Shown in pieces: positions 24,975 to 32,257 of a stretch of 45,541 nt of DNA. Under the pieces are notes generated by a model, which worked only from the letters and a program-made list of their open reading frames with translations, made no database searches and was not told the DNA's origin. The translations under genes and the position numbers were made by a program. Within the stretch, counting starts at the first letter, position 1; each line of letters starts with the position of its first letter. The stretch lies in assembly GCA_964649095.1 (NCBI GenBank), contig CAZYPH010000004.1:1-45541 (forward strand), read 5' to 3'. Source of the DNA: CAZYPH01 sp964649095. GTDB lineage: Bacteria > Bdellovibrionota > UBA1018 > UBA923.

Positions 24975-25778
24975 CTAAGAGGAGGCGCTTTGGTAGCGTC
25001 TTAGTCCGGCCTTCCACAAAAACCGATTTAATACAAAGTAAAATCCGAATATATAGAATAAATAATATAACTTAAACGTGTCGTGTACTTTTAGTAGATG
25101 AGACGTGGGCACGCTAGCGATCAGTGCAAACGGAAGTACCGTCAATAGGATCTTCTGCAAATATTTTTGTAAGATCTGATGGGGTTTTGTGCTGAACGCG
25201 TAGAACGTATAGTAAAGTCGTGCGATCGAGCCGTTACTGTCTGTCCAAAACACAGAAACAGAAAATAGAAAACGCATAAGTATTTGAATAACTACACTAA
25301 TAACCATCCAAAAGACTAGAACCGGGCCGCGTTCGACCCAGTTAAAACCAACGTGTTGGCTGTAGTAGGCCATAATACATAGTCCAAATGTAATATTTAA
25401 TAGAGCAGGTATATGTATCCAACGGGACAAAATTAAGAAGAGTGGATTTACGGGCTTCGTGAGCACGGTATCTAATTCGCCCTTGGTAACTAAGGTGCCG
25501 AACCTCCAAAAATTGTACTGAAACAACATAACGTAAATGCTGTCGGCGCAGAAAAAAAAGCCTAATAGAAAAAACGCCTCGTATTTTGTCCACGACCCTA
25601 GGTAGGTGACATGCCCGTAGATTACCTCGAATAAAATAAATTCAATGGATAGCCAGATAAAATCGATCATGATTGAGGCTATAAGATTAGATCGAAAAAG
25701 GGTCTCGCGGATAATATTGTTTCGTATTTGAGTTTTATATATATCAATATATTTATATAAAATTTTTGGAATCAGCAT
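24975..25778 (-). CDS. ABC-2 type permease subunit (COG3694-like)
   Basis: Integral membrane subunit of 267 residues with about six hydrophobic helices, matching the uncharacterised ABC permease family that pairs with a COG4587 subunit. Supporting features: FEVIYGHVTYLGSWTKYEAFFLLG in the first third, the cytosolic segment FGTLVTKGELDTVLTKPVNPLF near residues 92-113 typical of this family, and a late WTDSNGSIARLYY-TFYAFSTKP region. It starts 3 bases after the preceding permease, and with the ATPase it forms a three-gene exporter. Substrates of this transporter class are mostly unknown. Confidence 0.82.
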   Translation of the reverse strand: MLIPKILYKYIDIYKTQIRNNIIRETLFRSNLIASIMIDFIWLSIEFILFEVIYGHVTYLGSWTKYEAFFLLGFFFCADSIYVMLFQYNFWRFGTLVTKGELDTVLTKPVNPLFLILSRWIHIPALLNITFGLCIMAYYSQHVGFNWVERGPVLVFWMVISVVIQILMRFLFSVSVFWTDSNGSIARLYYTFYAFSTKPHQILQKYLQKILLTVLPFALIASVPTSHLLKVHDTFKLYYLFYIFGFYFVLNRFLWKAGLRRYQSASS

Positions 25779-25781
25779 GAT

Positions 25782-26624
25782 CTAATTCCCTAAGCTCTGG
25801 TAATGTCTAAGCCCTGTGTTAAAAGCCAAATTTAGTAAGGCACTTAGAACAGCTATCCAAACGATTGCCAAACCAAACATTTGTAAAATTTGATTGTGGG
25901 ATAGTGTCTGATTGGCAATTTGAGTGGGTGTGTAAACGTACAGGTGAAAAGGCAGATACTCTAGAAGAGACAAAGTTTGTTTTGGAAACAACGTAAGGGG
26001 AATCAACTCACCACACAGAACTGAAGTTACTAGATTTTTAGCCATTAGTAATGACGTAGCTTCTTCCCAATAAAATGCTGCAACGGTTAGTAAACAGCTT
26101 AACAGATAGTGAATCAGGTTGCCTAAGAGCGCTAACGTAAAACCCAATAAAATAGAAACTAATGACGTGCTTTGAAATGCCTCAGCAAAACTACTAGCAA
26201 CAAGGGCGCAGATCAAACTCACTGCCAAAACGATCAGTTTCGAGCCGATGGCCTGACAGTAGAAGTATCTTAGAAATCCTATCGGCCTCAATAGATACTG
26301 GCTTAGTCCACCAGTGCGGATCAATTCGGCTAAATAGAAATCGTGATCACCACCTCGTATTTGAAAAAAGAGTACACTTACTAACGTGTATTGCAGGAAC
26401 TGAGGGTGTGTTTGTCCTGCAATCGTAGTTGTCTGCGGGTCGCTAAAGATGCTTTGCCAAAGTGCTAACTGGATCATGACAGGAACTAAGAGTGAAACGG
26501 TGACGCTATTAAAAAACTCAAACCGATAAATGATCGATTCTTTTACACCCACCAACAGAGAATGGAGATACGCGCCATAGTTAAACATGGGGCGGGAGTG
26601 CTCGGTTTGAACAGTCGGTTTCAC
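25782..26624 (-). CDS. ABC-2 type permease subunit (COG4587-like)
   Basis: Second permease, 280 residues, about six transmembrane helices. The family segment DFYLAELIRTGGLSQYLLRPIGFLRYF (in two halves) is the cytoplasmic loop, equivalent to the 'I..G.ls..LlrP' motif. FPKQTLSLLEYLPFHLYVYTPTQI is the conserved late loop before the last helices. The start codon overlaps the stop of the ATPase gene by 4 bases, and the gene ends 3 bases before the next permease, so all three are translationally linked. Two distinct permeases suggest a heterodimeric membrane channel. Confidence 0.83.
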   Translation of the reverse strand: MKPTVQTEHSRPMFNYGAYLHSLLVGVKESIIYRFEFFNSVTVSLLVPVMIQLALWQSIFSDPQTTTIAGQTHPQFLQYTLVSVLFFQIRGGDHDFYLAELIRTGGLSQYLLRPIGFLRYFYCQAIGSKLIVLAVSLICALVASSFAEAFQSTSLVSILLGFTLALLGNLIHYLLSCLLTVAAFYWEEATSLLMAKNLVTSVLCGELIPLTLFPKQTLSLLEYLPFHLYVYTPTQIANQTLSHNQILQMFGLAIVWIAVLSALLNLAFNTGLRHYQSLGN

Positions 26625-27421
26625 GATGCATCCTCTTCTGCTGTGGCTTGTTCATGTAGTGTGCGCAGATATTGGTGTAGTGGCGTGCCGTCGAGCTTTT
26701 GTAATGTATCGTCAAACGCAATTGTGCCCTCTTGTAAAATGATGAGGCGATTACACAAAGTTTCAATATCTTCTAGGTTGTGGCTGGTTAAGATGATTGT
26801 TGTTTTAAAGTTACTGTTGTGGAATTTCAAAAAAGCACGAAGGCGTTCGGCTGCAATGATGTCGAGACCGATCGTTGGTTCATCTAAAAAGAGTAAAGTA
26901 GGTTGGTGTAGCAACGCACCAATTAATTCCATCTTCATACGTTCGCCAAGCGATAGGCGACGTATTTGAGTCGATAGAAGTTTTTCGACTTGTAATAGTT
27001 TTGAAAATTCACCGACGCGTTCATTATAAGTTTTACGATCAATTTGATAGATTGCTCGTATTAGCTCAAAGGCATCTCGAGCGGGTAGGTCCCACCAAAG
27101 TTGCGCCTTCTGGCCCATGACGAGGGCAATGTTTTGTCTAAAACGTGTTGATTTATTAAACGGGTCTTCGTCTAAGACAGAAACGTTCCCGCTGGTTGGC
27201 GGAAGTAGTCCGGATAGAATTTTTAGCAGCGTGGTTTTTCCAGCACCGTTCGCGCCAATTAAGCCAATAAAAGAACCATAATCAACCTGAAACTGAATTT
27301 GATTCAGGGCGCGTTTTATTTTGTATTGTGGCTGAATTAAATGTCGAATGGCGCCAGTTAGTCCCGGAGTTTTTTCAGGAGAGCGGTACTCGCGTGTGAG
27401 TTGTTCGACCTTAATAATCAT
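26621..27421 (-). CDS. ABC transporter ATPase (COG4586-like)
   Basis: Nucleotide-binding subunit of 266 residues. Walker A GANGAGKTT is at 56-64, the Q-loop at VMGQKAQLWWDLP, the ABC signature at LSLGERMKM, Walker B at LLFLDEPTIGLD, and the H-loop at LTSHN. The QKAQLWWDLPA segment after the Q-loop is a hallmark of the COG4586 group, which works with COG4587 and COG3694 permeases. The start lies 2 bases after the stop of the M6-like lipoprotein gene, which ties the exporter to that protease. Confidence 0.93.
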   Translation of the reverse strand: MIIKVEQLTREYRSPEKTPGLTGAIRHLIQPQYKIKRALNQIQFQVDYGSFIGLIGANGAGKTTLLKILSGLLPPTSGNVSVLDEDPFNKSTRFRQNIALVMGQKAQLWWDLPARDAFELIRAIYQIDRKTYNERVGEFSKLLQVEKLLSTQIRRLSLGERMKMELIGALLHQPTLLFLDEPTIGLDIIAAERLRAFLKFHNSNFKTTIILTSHNLEDIETLCNRLIILQEGTIAFDDTLQKLDGTPLHQYLRTLHEQATAEEDAS

Positions 27422-27423
27422 AT

Positions 27424-29637
27424 CTAAAATCCATTATATATAAACGAATGTGTCGGTGTGTAGTCGGCCGATAGTATATCAAGGCTACCAGAAAAATTAC
27501 GGCCACCTACTAAGATGAGTTGTTCATAGTTATTCCCGGCAAGTGTCGTGTCAAATACTTCTATTGGTAGTTGCGCTACAAAAGGGTCCGTATGTGTTGT
27601 GCTGACGTTAAACTCTTGTAACAAAATACAATTTCTAATACGGCCTGCAGAATCGTATTCTAGTTCATGGCGGTTGTTGTTAAATGATCGATTGCATTGG
27701 TGTAGAGCAACCGTTTGTTGAGAACTCTGTGTAGTAGTCGAAGTGTCGGTAGCGGGATTGGGTTGGTATTTTAATAAAAGACGTAGCTGCGACAACATAA
27801 TAAATGCTCGGGGGCTACCTGTTTGAGGGCGTTCTAGTTTTAACAGCACATGTTGATTTCGGGAAAGCGTTCCAGATTTAGTTAACCAGGTCGTGTTATT
27901 ATTCTCTTCGATCGTGGTTGGCGTTTCTAATTGGGTTGGAATCGCACCAGTGCGTTCGACAAGCCACGCTTCATCAATGGCTTCGGTTGGTTGTACTTTC
28001 AAATCGTCATTCGATTTTGAGATATTTAACACGTAAGTTGTTGGTGCCGTCTGGGTGCCATGAGGCAGCCTCGCAACCGTATTGTGGTGTGCTAGTGTCG
28101 CCGTACCTCTTAAACGCAGGTAGAGCCTGCCTGCCGTTGCTTGGTTGAAAAGTTGATGGAGTAAATTACCTTCTTTAACGCCATTCCCAAGCTGGCGCTG
28201 ATCAATAGCCTTTGCATGCGCCTTTGCTGTAATGCTCGTAACGTTAGTGGGGTCGTGTTGTGTGGTTTCAAAACTCCAAACGCATTCGCCTAGAATATTT
28301 AAGCTAGCAGTGTTTCTACAATTAAAACCGTTTAATGGATGCAGTCGTCGATAGAAACTATCGATGAAGACGTTAGTATTAAAAGTTCCAGAAAATGGCA
28401 TGATCAAGCGGTCAATAATTTCGCGACTAGTTGCCAGGTCGCGCCTATGCATGAATTCGAGTGCTGTGTGTAGAATATGTGTTTGGTATTCGGCAGCGGG
28501 TAGCCCATCACGATCAGAAATGCGTAGCCGATGTTGTTTTAAGAAACTAAATGACGCTGCTGTTTCGTTTAAGACAAGCCCATCGTGCGGAAGTTCTTCT
28601 AGCGAGCGTAGTGTAGGATTGTCGCGATAAATGAAGTCTTTGCGTTCTATAATAAATGTATTGGTTGGTGTCGAGGTGCCGTCTAAAGTTGGACGGGCCC
28701 GAAGCGCGTAATAGCTCGGAGTATAGGCATTATTGTATATATTTATTGTGCGATCTTCAAAATTATTGATATTTTCTAAGCTAGCCCAACCGGCGTGAAG
28801 TCGACTGGCGCTTCCGTATGGCGTAGGAAAATTTGAATAGCTGTCGGCCATGTTGTCTAACAAACGCATAGCACCTAAGTTCCAGCCGTAGCGATCGGGC
28901 TGGTACAGTAATAGGTGGCCTAGTTCGTGGGTGACTTCACCAATATTTACAATGTCGTCGCCTTCAAAATTACGCCCATTCACAAAAGCCAAATCGCCGG
29001 CAGCGAAAACAGTGGTATCGAAGCGCTCAGCGTTGTGAATGACCAAGATTTTTTCGCCGGGGGCAATGGTTACGCGATTCTGACGAATAACGGCCAGGGC
29101 TTCGTCCATGATGGCCTGAATGATTTCACCCAAGCCGGCCACATGATTTTGTCGTAGCTCCCGATAGGTGTGTATCGAGGGGAAACGCCCTAAAAAATGC
29201 CCCTGAACCGACATCAAACCAAAAGACTGGTATTGAAACCATTCGTTCACGCTTCCAAAAACTGGTCTATTGGCCGGAGTAGATCGGTAAAGTGTCTGCT
29301 GAGTAGGCTGGCTGCTGTGGGAAGCATTGGCATGATTGGGGTGGATGTGACTTAGAATCGAATTATAATCTCCGGAATACAACAGTCGTTGATACTGTTC
29401 CGGTGTGTACGGAATTCTCGAAACGTCTGGGAACTCAAGATATAGAAAGTGCACATTAAAGTTTTGCGGTGTCTCGGTTTCGCGGCAGCCCATCACCGAA
29501 GTCCATATACATAGCAGTGCCGTGAGCGTTTTAATGGAATGGTAGATCGTTTTAGTTCTACGTTGTGTTGCGTTGACGTGTAGATACGCAAGACGCCTGT
29601 ATGTTCGCCCTAACAAATAAAATTGAAAATATGACAA
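27424..29637 (-). CDS. M6-like metalloprotease lipoprotein
   Basis: Predicted surface or periplasmic metalloprotease of up to 737 residues. A hydrophobic segment (LTALLCIWTSVMGC) ends in a lipobox-like MGC, giving Cys51 as the lipidation site; the 30-residue N-terminal region before it is long, and the TTG start at 29637 may be wrong. SVNEWFQYQSFG (about 129-140) matches the strand/helix pair before the M6 domain. The zinc motif HELGH is at 237-241 with Asp248 downstream. LDNMADSYSNFPTPYG and LHAGW match the later M6 (immune inhibitor A-like) segments. The last 400 residues look like beta-rich domains of unknown type. The gene heads an operon with a complete ABC-2 exporter. Confidence 0.72.
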   Translation of the reverse strand: MSYFQFYLLGRTYRRLAYLHVNATQRRTKTIYHSIKTLTALLCIWTSVMGCRETETPQNFNVHFLYLEFPDVSRIPYTPEQYQRLLYSGDYNSILSHIHPNHANASHSSQPTQQTLYRSTPANRPVFGSVNEWFQYQSFGLMSVQGHFLGRFPSIHTYRELRQNHVAGLGEIIQAIMDEALAVIRQNRVTIAPGEKILVIHNAERFDTTVFAAGDLAFVNGRNFEGDDIVNIGEVTHELGHLLLYQPDRYGWNLGAMRLLDNMADSYSNFPTPYGSASRLHAGWASLENINNFEDRTINIYNNAYTPSYYALRARPTLDGTSTPTNTFIIERKDFIYRDNPTLRSLEELPHDGLVLNETAASFSFLKQHRLRISDRDGLPAAEYQTHILHTALEFMHRRDLATSREIIDRLIMPFSGTFNTNVFIDSFYRRLHPLNGFNCRNTASLNILGECVWSFETTQHDPTNVTSITAKAHAKAIDQRQLGNGVKEGNLLHQLFNQATAGRLYLRLRGTATLAHHNTVARLPHGTQTAPTTYVLNISKSNDDLKVQPTEAIDEAWLVERTGAIPTQLETPTTIEENNNTTWLTKSGTLSRNQHVLLKLERPQTGSPRAFIMLSQLRLLLKYQPNPATDTSTTTQSSQQTVALHQCNRSFNNNRHELEYDSAGRIRNCILLQEFNVSTTHTDPFVAQLPIEVFDTTLAGNNYEQLILVGGRNFSGSLDILSADYTPTHSFIYNGF

Positions 29638-29728
29638 GATGTTTCGCCCCTACCCTAGTTGCACATGCCCCTTAAGTAGAAGAATCAAAACAATTGCATT
29701 TGCCATTAACAGTAGAAAAAATTCACAC

Positions 29729-29776
29729 CTAAAAAAATTACATACACATAGGCGGTGTTATCTAAAAAAATTACAT
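29729..29776. repeat. Two exact 15-bp direct repeats, 33 bp apart
   Basis: CTAAAAAAATTACAT occurs at 29729-29743 and again, without mismatch, at 29762-29776, a start-to-start distance of 33 bp (about three helical turns). The pair lies in the 186-bp gap between the divergent M6-like gene and the exported-protein gene, 48 bases before the GTG at 29824. Same-face spacing suggests binding of a dimer or two regulator molecules. Confidence 0.8.
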
Positions 29777-29823
29777 CATAAAGATGTGGGACGGGGCATT
29801 TTTAATTTAAAGGAATAAAAGAC

Positions 29824-30462
29824 GTGAAAACACTGCTAAAAACCGTAAAAAACAATAAGTCTGTGTGGCCAGTTTCTTCTCTATTGTTTGGTTTAGTAGT
29901 GGTGATTGGAATGCCGTTTAGTGCGCACGCACAGCATACTTCGATACGAGTCATGCGGGGTTCGGTAGCGCCGTACACAACTGATTGTAATGTTTACCTA
30001 GTTAGCAGACCTGAGCGTAGTGGGGATCGCACAGGGCGATATGGTGATCATAATCCGCGTCCGGTGACGGACGATGCTCGTCGCCCCGGTGCCTATTATG
30101 AGGATCGTTCAGGCGGTCGCGGTGTTCCCTACAGTGACGGGTTCCGCGAGGGGGATGGTTATGACCGCGATGGCGCGAGCGGTGGCGCTTATTATTTGAG
30201 TGAGGGTGACGGTAGTGGCAACGGCAATAGAGAAGCCCCTGCCCCAGATAGTCTGCCGTTGGTAGAAGACTCACGTCAGTTGCAAATCGTGCCGGTAGGT
30301 GATCAAGATCAACGAGACGATCAACGCCCAAGCGGGCATGGTGTGCCACCTCCAATGAGTCCAGAGCAGATTCGCGATGTTCTCGAGGGTCTGCGTCGTG
30401 GCAGTGGTGGTTGGGGTGGACCAGGTACTTCGTCTAGACGTGGTGGCGGTTACATAAATTAA
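29824..30462 (+). CDS. Exported, intrinsically disordered Gly/Asp/Arg-rich protein
   Basis: Protein of 212 residues that I do not recognise. A clear signal peptide (basic start, hydrophobic core LLFGLVVVIGMPF, AHA-Q cleavage near residue 37) is followed by almost entirely low-complexity sequence rich in Gly, Asp, Arg, Ser, Pro and Tyr. There is a short helical stretch PMSPEQIRDVLEGLRRG near residue 180 and a Gly/Arg-rich tail. One cysteine is present near residue 57. The start is GTG with AAAGGA about 9 bases upstream. Upstream lie the paired 15-bp repeats and downstream a terminator, so it is a single-gene unit. A surface or matrix-type role is possible but unproven. Confidence 0.7.
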   Translation: MKTLLKTVKNNKSVWPVSSLLFGLVVVIGMPFSAHAQHTSIRVMRGSVAPYTTDCNVYLVSRPERSGDRTGRYGDHNPRPVTDDARRPGAYYEDRSGGRGVPYSDGFREGDGYDRDGASGGAYYLSEGDGSGNGNREAPAPDSLPLVEDSRQLQIVPVGDQDQRDDQRPSGHGVPPPMSPEQIRDVLEGLRRGSGGWGGPGTSSRRGGGYIN

Positions 30463-30468
30463 TTTTTT

Positions 30469-30500
30469 GAGATCAGGCAGAAACTGCCCGTCTCTTTTTT
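30469..30500 (+). terminator. Intrinsic terminator of the disordered-protein gene
   Basis: GAGA-TCA-GGCAG, AAA loop, CTGCC-CG-TCTC, then six T. The stem has a small internal mismatch. It starts 6 bases after the preceding stop codon. Confidence 0.75.
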
Positions 30501-30600
30501 AGGGTCTCAATAAGTCATCAATATTTTTTGAAAATAGTCCGAGGTTTTAAGTAGGTATTCTGCATAAAACCGATTTTTTCAGAACTTGTTGGGACCCTCC

Positions 30601-31812
30601 ATGTTTGGTTTTTTTAAGCTACTCGACCCACTCAAACCTCTTGATTTTAAAGTCTTACGCGACACGTCGGTGGAGAGCTATTTTACGCAGGCTTCAGGCG
30701 ATAGTTCACCACGCGTCTCAGATCTTGCGCACCTAACTTTTGATGCCGATGTTTTGAATCGTTTTCATCATGATTTTGAACGTTTGTTGTTTCATCGCAA
30801 AGGCATTCAAGGTTTGTCGAATGCGCGGGCGTTTCATCGTTGGTGGTTAGCCCACCGTGCACTTTATGTGACGCGGCCGATGATTGAGAACTATAAAAAA
30901 TCAGGTTTAACGTTAGGTGATTTTTTAGACGACTTGCATATACAGTTTTTACTATCTCAACGAAAGTCGTTTAAGAGATTTGGTTGGTTTGGCTATAAAT
31001 TGTCGATACCCGTACTCATCGGCGCGACGGTTCTAGTAAACAAATTTCTAAATTTTGCCTTGAGTCTTCTAATCTTGGGGCCCGGCGTGCAAATGGTGAA
31101 TTCGTATTCGCAACCAGTAATTACTCCATTGGCGCAGACTGCATCGCAGTACGGTGCAAAAGACCTCTCTGCACTAACTTTTGCTCTTCAAAATTGGCTC
31201 ATGCGTCGTGCAACGGTCGCACCTATCAAAGAAGAACTACAAGAAGTGAACTTTAAGTTAAAACAACTCGACTTTAAAAATATGTCACCCGAGCAAATCC
31301 AGGCCAAATGGTTAGAGTTTGAGTCGGTGTATTTTAAATTGTTTCAAGCCTATAACCAAACACTTCCCCAGCACTTACGTGAGGGGCGAAGTTATATGAA
31401 AGACTGGATGATTTTTACACCGGTAAGTTTATCATCCCATTTGGCAACGTTTGATGTGCAGTACTGGATGCATGCGAACGCGCGCGACGCTCTGCTTAAA
31501 AGAAAATCTAGTTTAAGTTCTGCAGAGAGGGCGAAGTTACGCATCCATGAAGATGAAATGACCGCTAGTGAAGACCGCATTGCCAGTGTGTTGGCAGCAT
31601 GGAAGTTGTTTGAGTTTATGTATCCCGAGTTTACGAATCGGCATAATCCGGCGACGCGAAATATAGCCAGCGATAGCGCCCGAGCGACGTTGACCAGGAG
31701 TTATGAATCTTTTGTGCGCCATATGCATTTTGATCGTTATGTTGAAAAATTTTCCCAGCGTGTCGCCGAAGTTCTGGCTGAGATGGACGCGGATAGCTTA
31801 ATGCATCAATAG
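30601..31812 (+). CDS. Hypothetical protein with one membrane segment
   Basis: Protein of 403 residues with no recognised domain. Residues about 135-165 contain a hydrophobic segment (PVLIGATVLV, then NFALSLLILGPG) that could be one hairpin or single transmembrane helix. The rest is predominantly helical and charged, with probable coiled-coil stretches around residues 205-245 (IKEELQEVNFKLKQLDF). No signal peptide is seen. The start was placed at the ATG with GGGA about 7 bases upstream; an in-frame TTG at 30586 is less likely. It is preceded by a terminator and followed by clpS after 54 bases, so it is probably transcribed on its own. Confidence 0.65.
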   Translation: MFGFFKLLDPLKPLDFKVLRDTSVESYFTQASGDSSPRVSDLAHLTFDADVLNRFHHDFERLLFHRKGIQGLSNARAFHRWWLAHRALYVTRPMIENYKKSGLTLGDFLDDLHIQFLLSQRKSFKRFGWFGYKLSIPVLIGATVLVNKFLNFALSLLILGPGVQMVNSYSQPVITPLAQTASQYGAKDLSALTFALQNWLMRRATVAPIKEELQEVNFKLKQLDFKNMSPEQIQAKWLEFESVYFKLFQAYNQTLPQHLREGRSYMKDWMIFTPVSLSSHLATFDVQYWMHANARDALLKRKSSLSSAERAKLRIHEDEMTASEDRIASVLAAWKLFEFMYPEFTNRHNPATRNIASDSARATLTRSYESFVRHMHFDRYVEKFSQRVAEVLAEMDADSLMHQ

Positions 31813-31828
31813 CGTTTTTGCCTAGTGC

Positions 31829-31857
31829 TCGACCTTGCCATAAACCTCATCTACAAT
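31829..31857 (+). promoter_or_regulatory. Candidate clpS promoter
   Basis: TCGACC (four of six at -35), 17-base spacer, TACAAT (five of six at -10, 31852-31857). It ends 9 bases before the ATG at 31867 and there is no Shine-Dalgarno in between, so clpS mRNA may be almost leaderless. Confidence 0.38.
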
Positions 31858-31866
31858 TGAATGAGT

Positions 31867-32235
31867 ATGCATGGGACGATCAACACTTTCCCCACACTTC
31901 AAATTCATAGTGAGTCGTCGTCACAAGAATCAAATTCTGGCGACAGCGAACTTGCCATTAAAGAATCTACCCCCAAGTTAAAGAAACCCCCAAAGTTTGG
32001 GGTTATTTTACACAACGATGATTACACAACAATGGAGTTTGTCATCGAAGTATTGCAGCGCTTTTTTAATAAGTCTGGCGATGTTGCGGCGCGTATTATG
32101 CTGGAAGTGCACGAAAAAGGGCAAGGTATTGCAGGGATTTATGCTCGCGATGTGGCCGAAACAAAAGTAGTGCAAGTGACCGAGTACGCTAGAGAACATC
32201 AGTATCCGTTAAAAGTGACCATGCGATCTCTTTAA
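31867..32235 (+). CDS. clpS: ClpA adaptor ClpS
   Basis: Small adaptor (122 residues from this ATG) that binds destabilising N-terminal residues and hands substrates to ClpA. The core KFGVILHNDDYTTMEFVIEVLQ contains the conserved HNDDYT(x)MEFV binding pocket, and EVHEKGQGIAGIYARDVAE carries the other conserved loop with the H-x-x-G pattern. KPPKFGVILHNDDY is preceded by a Ser/Glu-rich flexible N-terminus of about 40 residues, longer than usual. The ATG at 31861, two codons earlier, is an alternative. The next gene is clpA, 22 bases away. Confidence 0.92.
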   Translation: MHGTINTFPTLQIHSESSSQESNSGDSELAIKESTPKLKKPPKFGVILHNDDYTTMEFVIEVLQRFFNKSGDVAARIMLEVHEKGQGIAGIYARDVAETKVVQVTEYAREHQYPLKVTMRSL

Positions 32236-32257
32236 ATTAACCGTGGAGGGCATTTTT

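Noticed and set aside
24673..25017. Minus-strand open frame of 114 codons over the methyltransferase end
   Set aside because: Shadow of the methyltransferase; composition rich in Arg and His with no motif.
26562..26969. Plus-strand open frame of 135 codons opposite the ABC ATPase
   Set aside because: It lies wholly over the ATPase and permease genes, whose motifs are certain.
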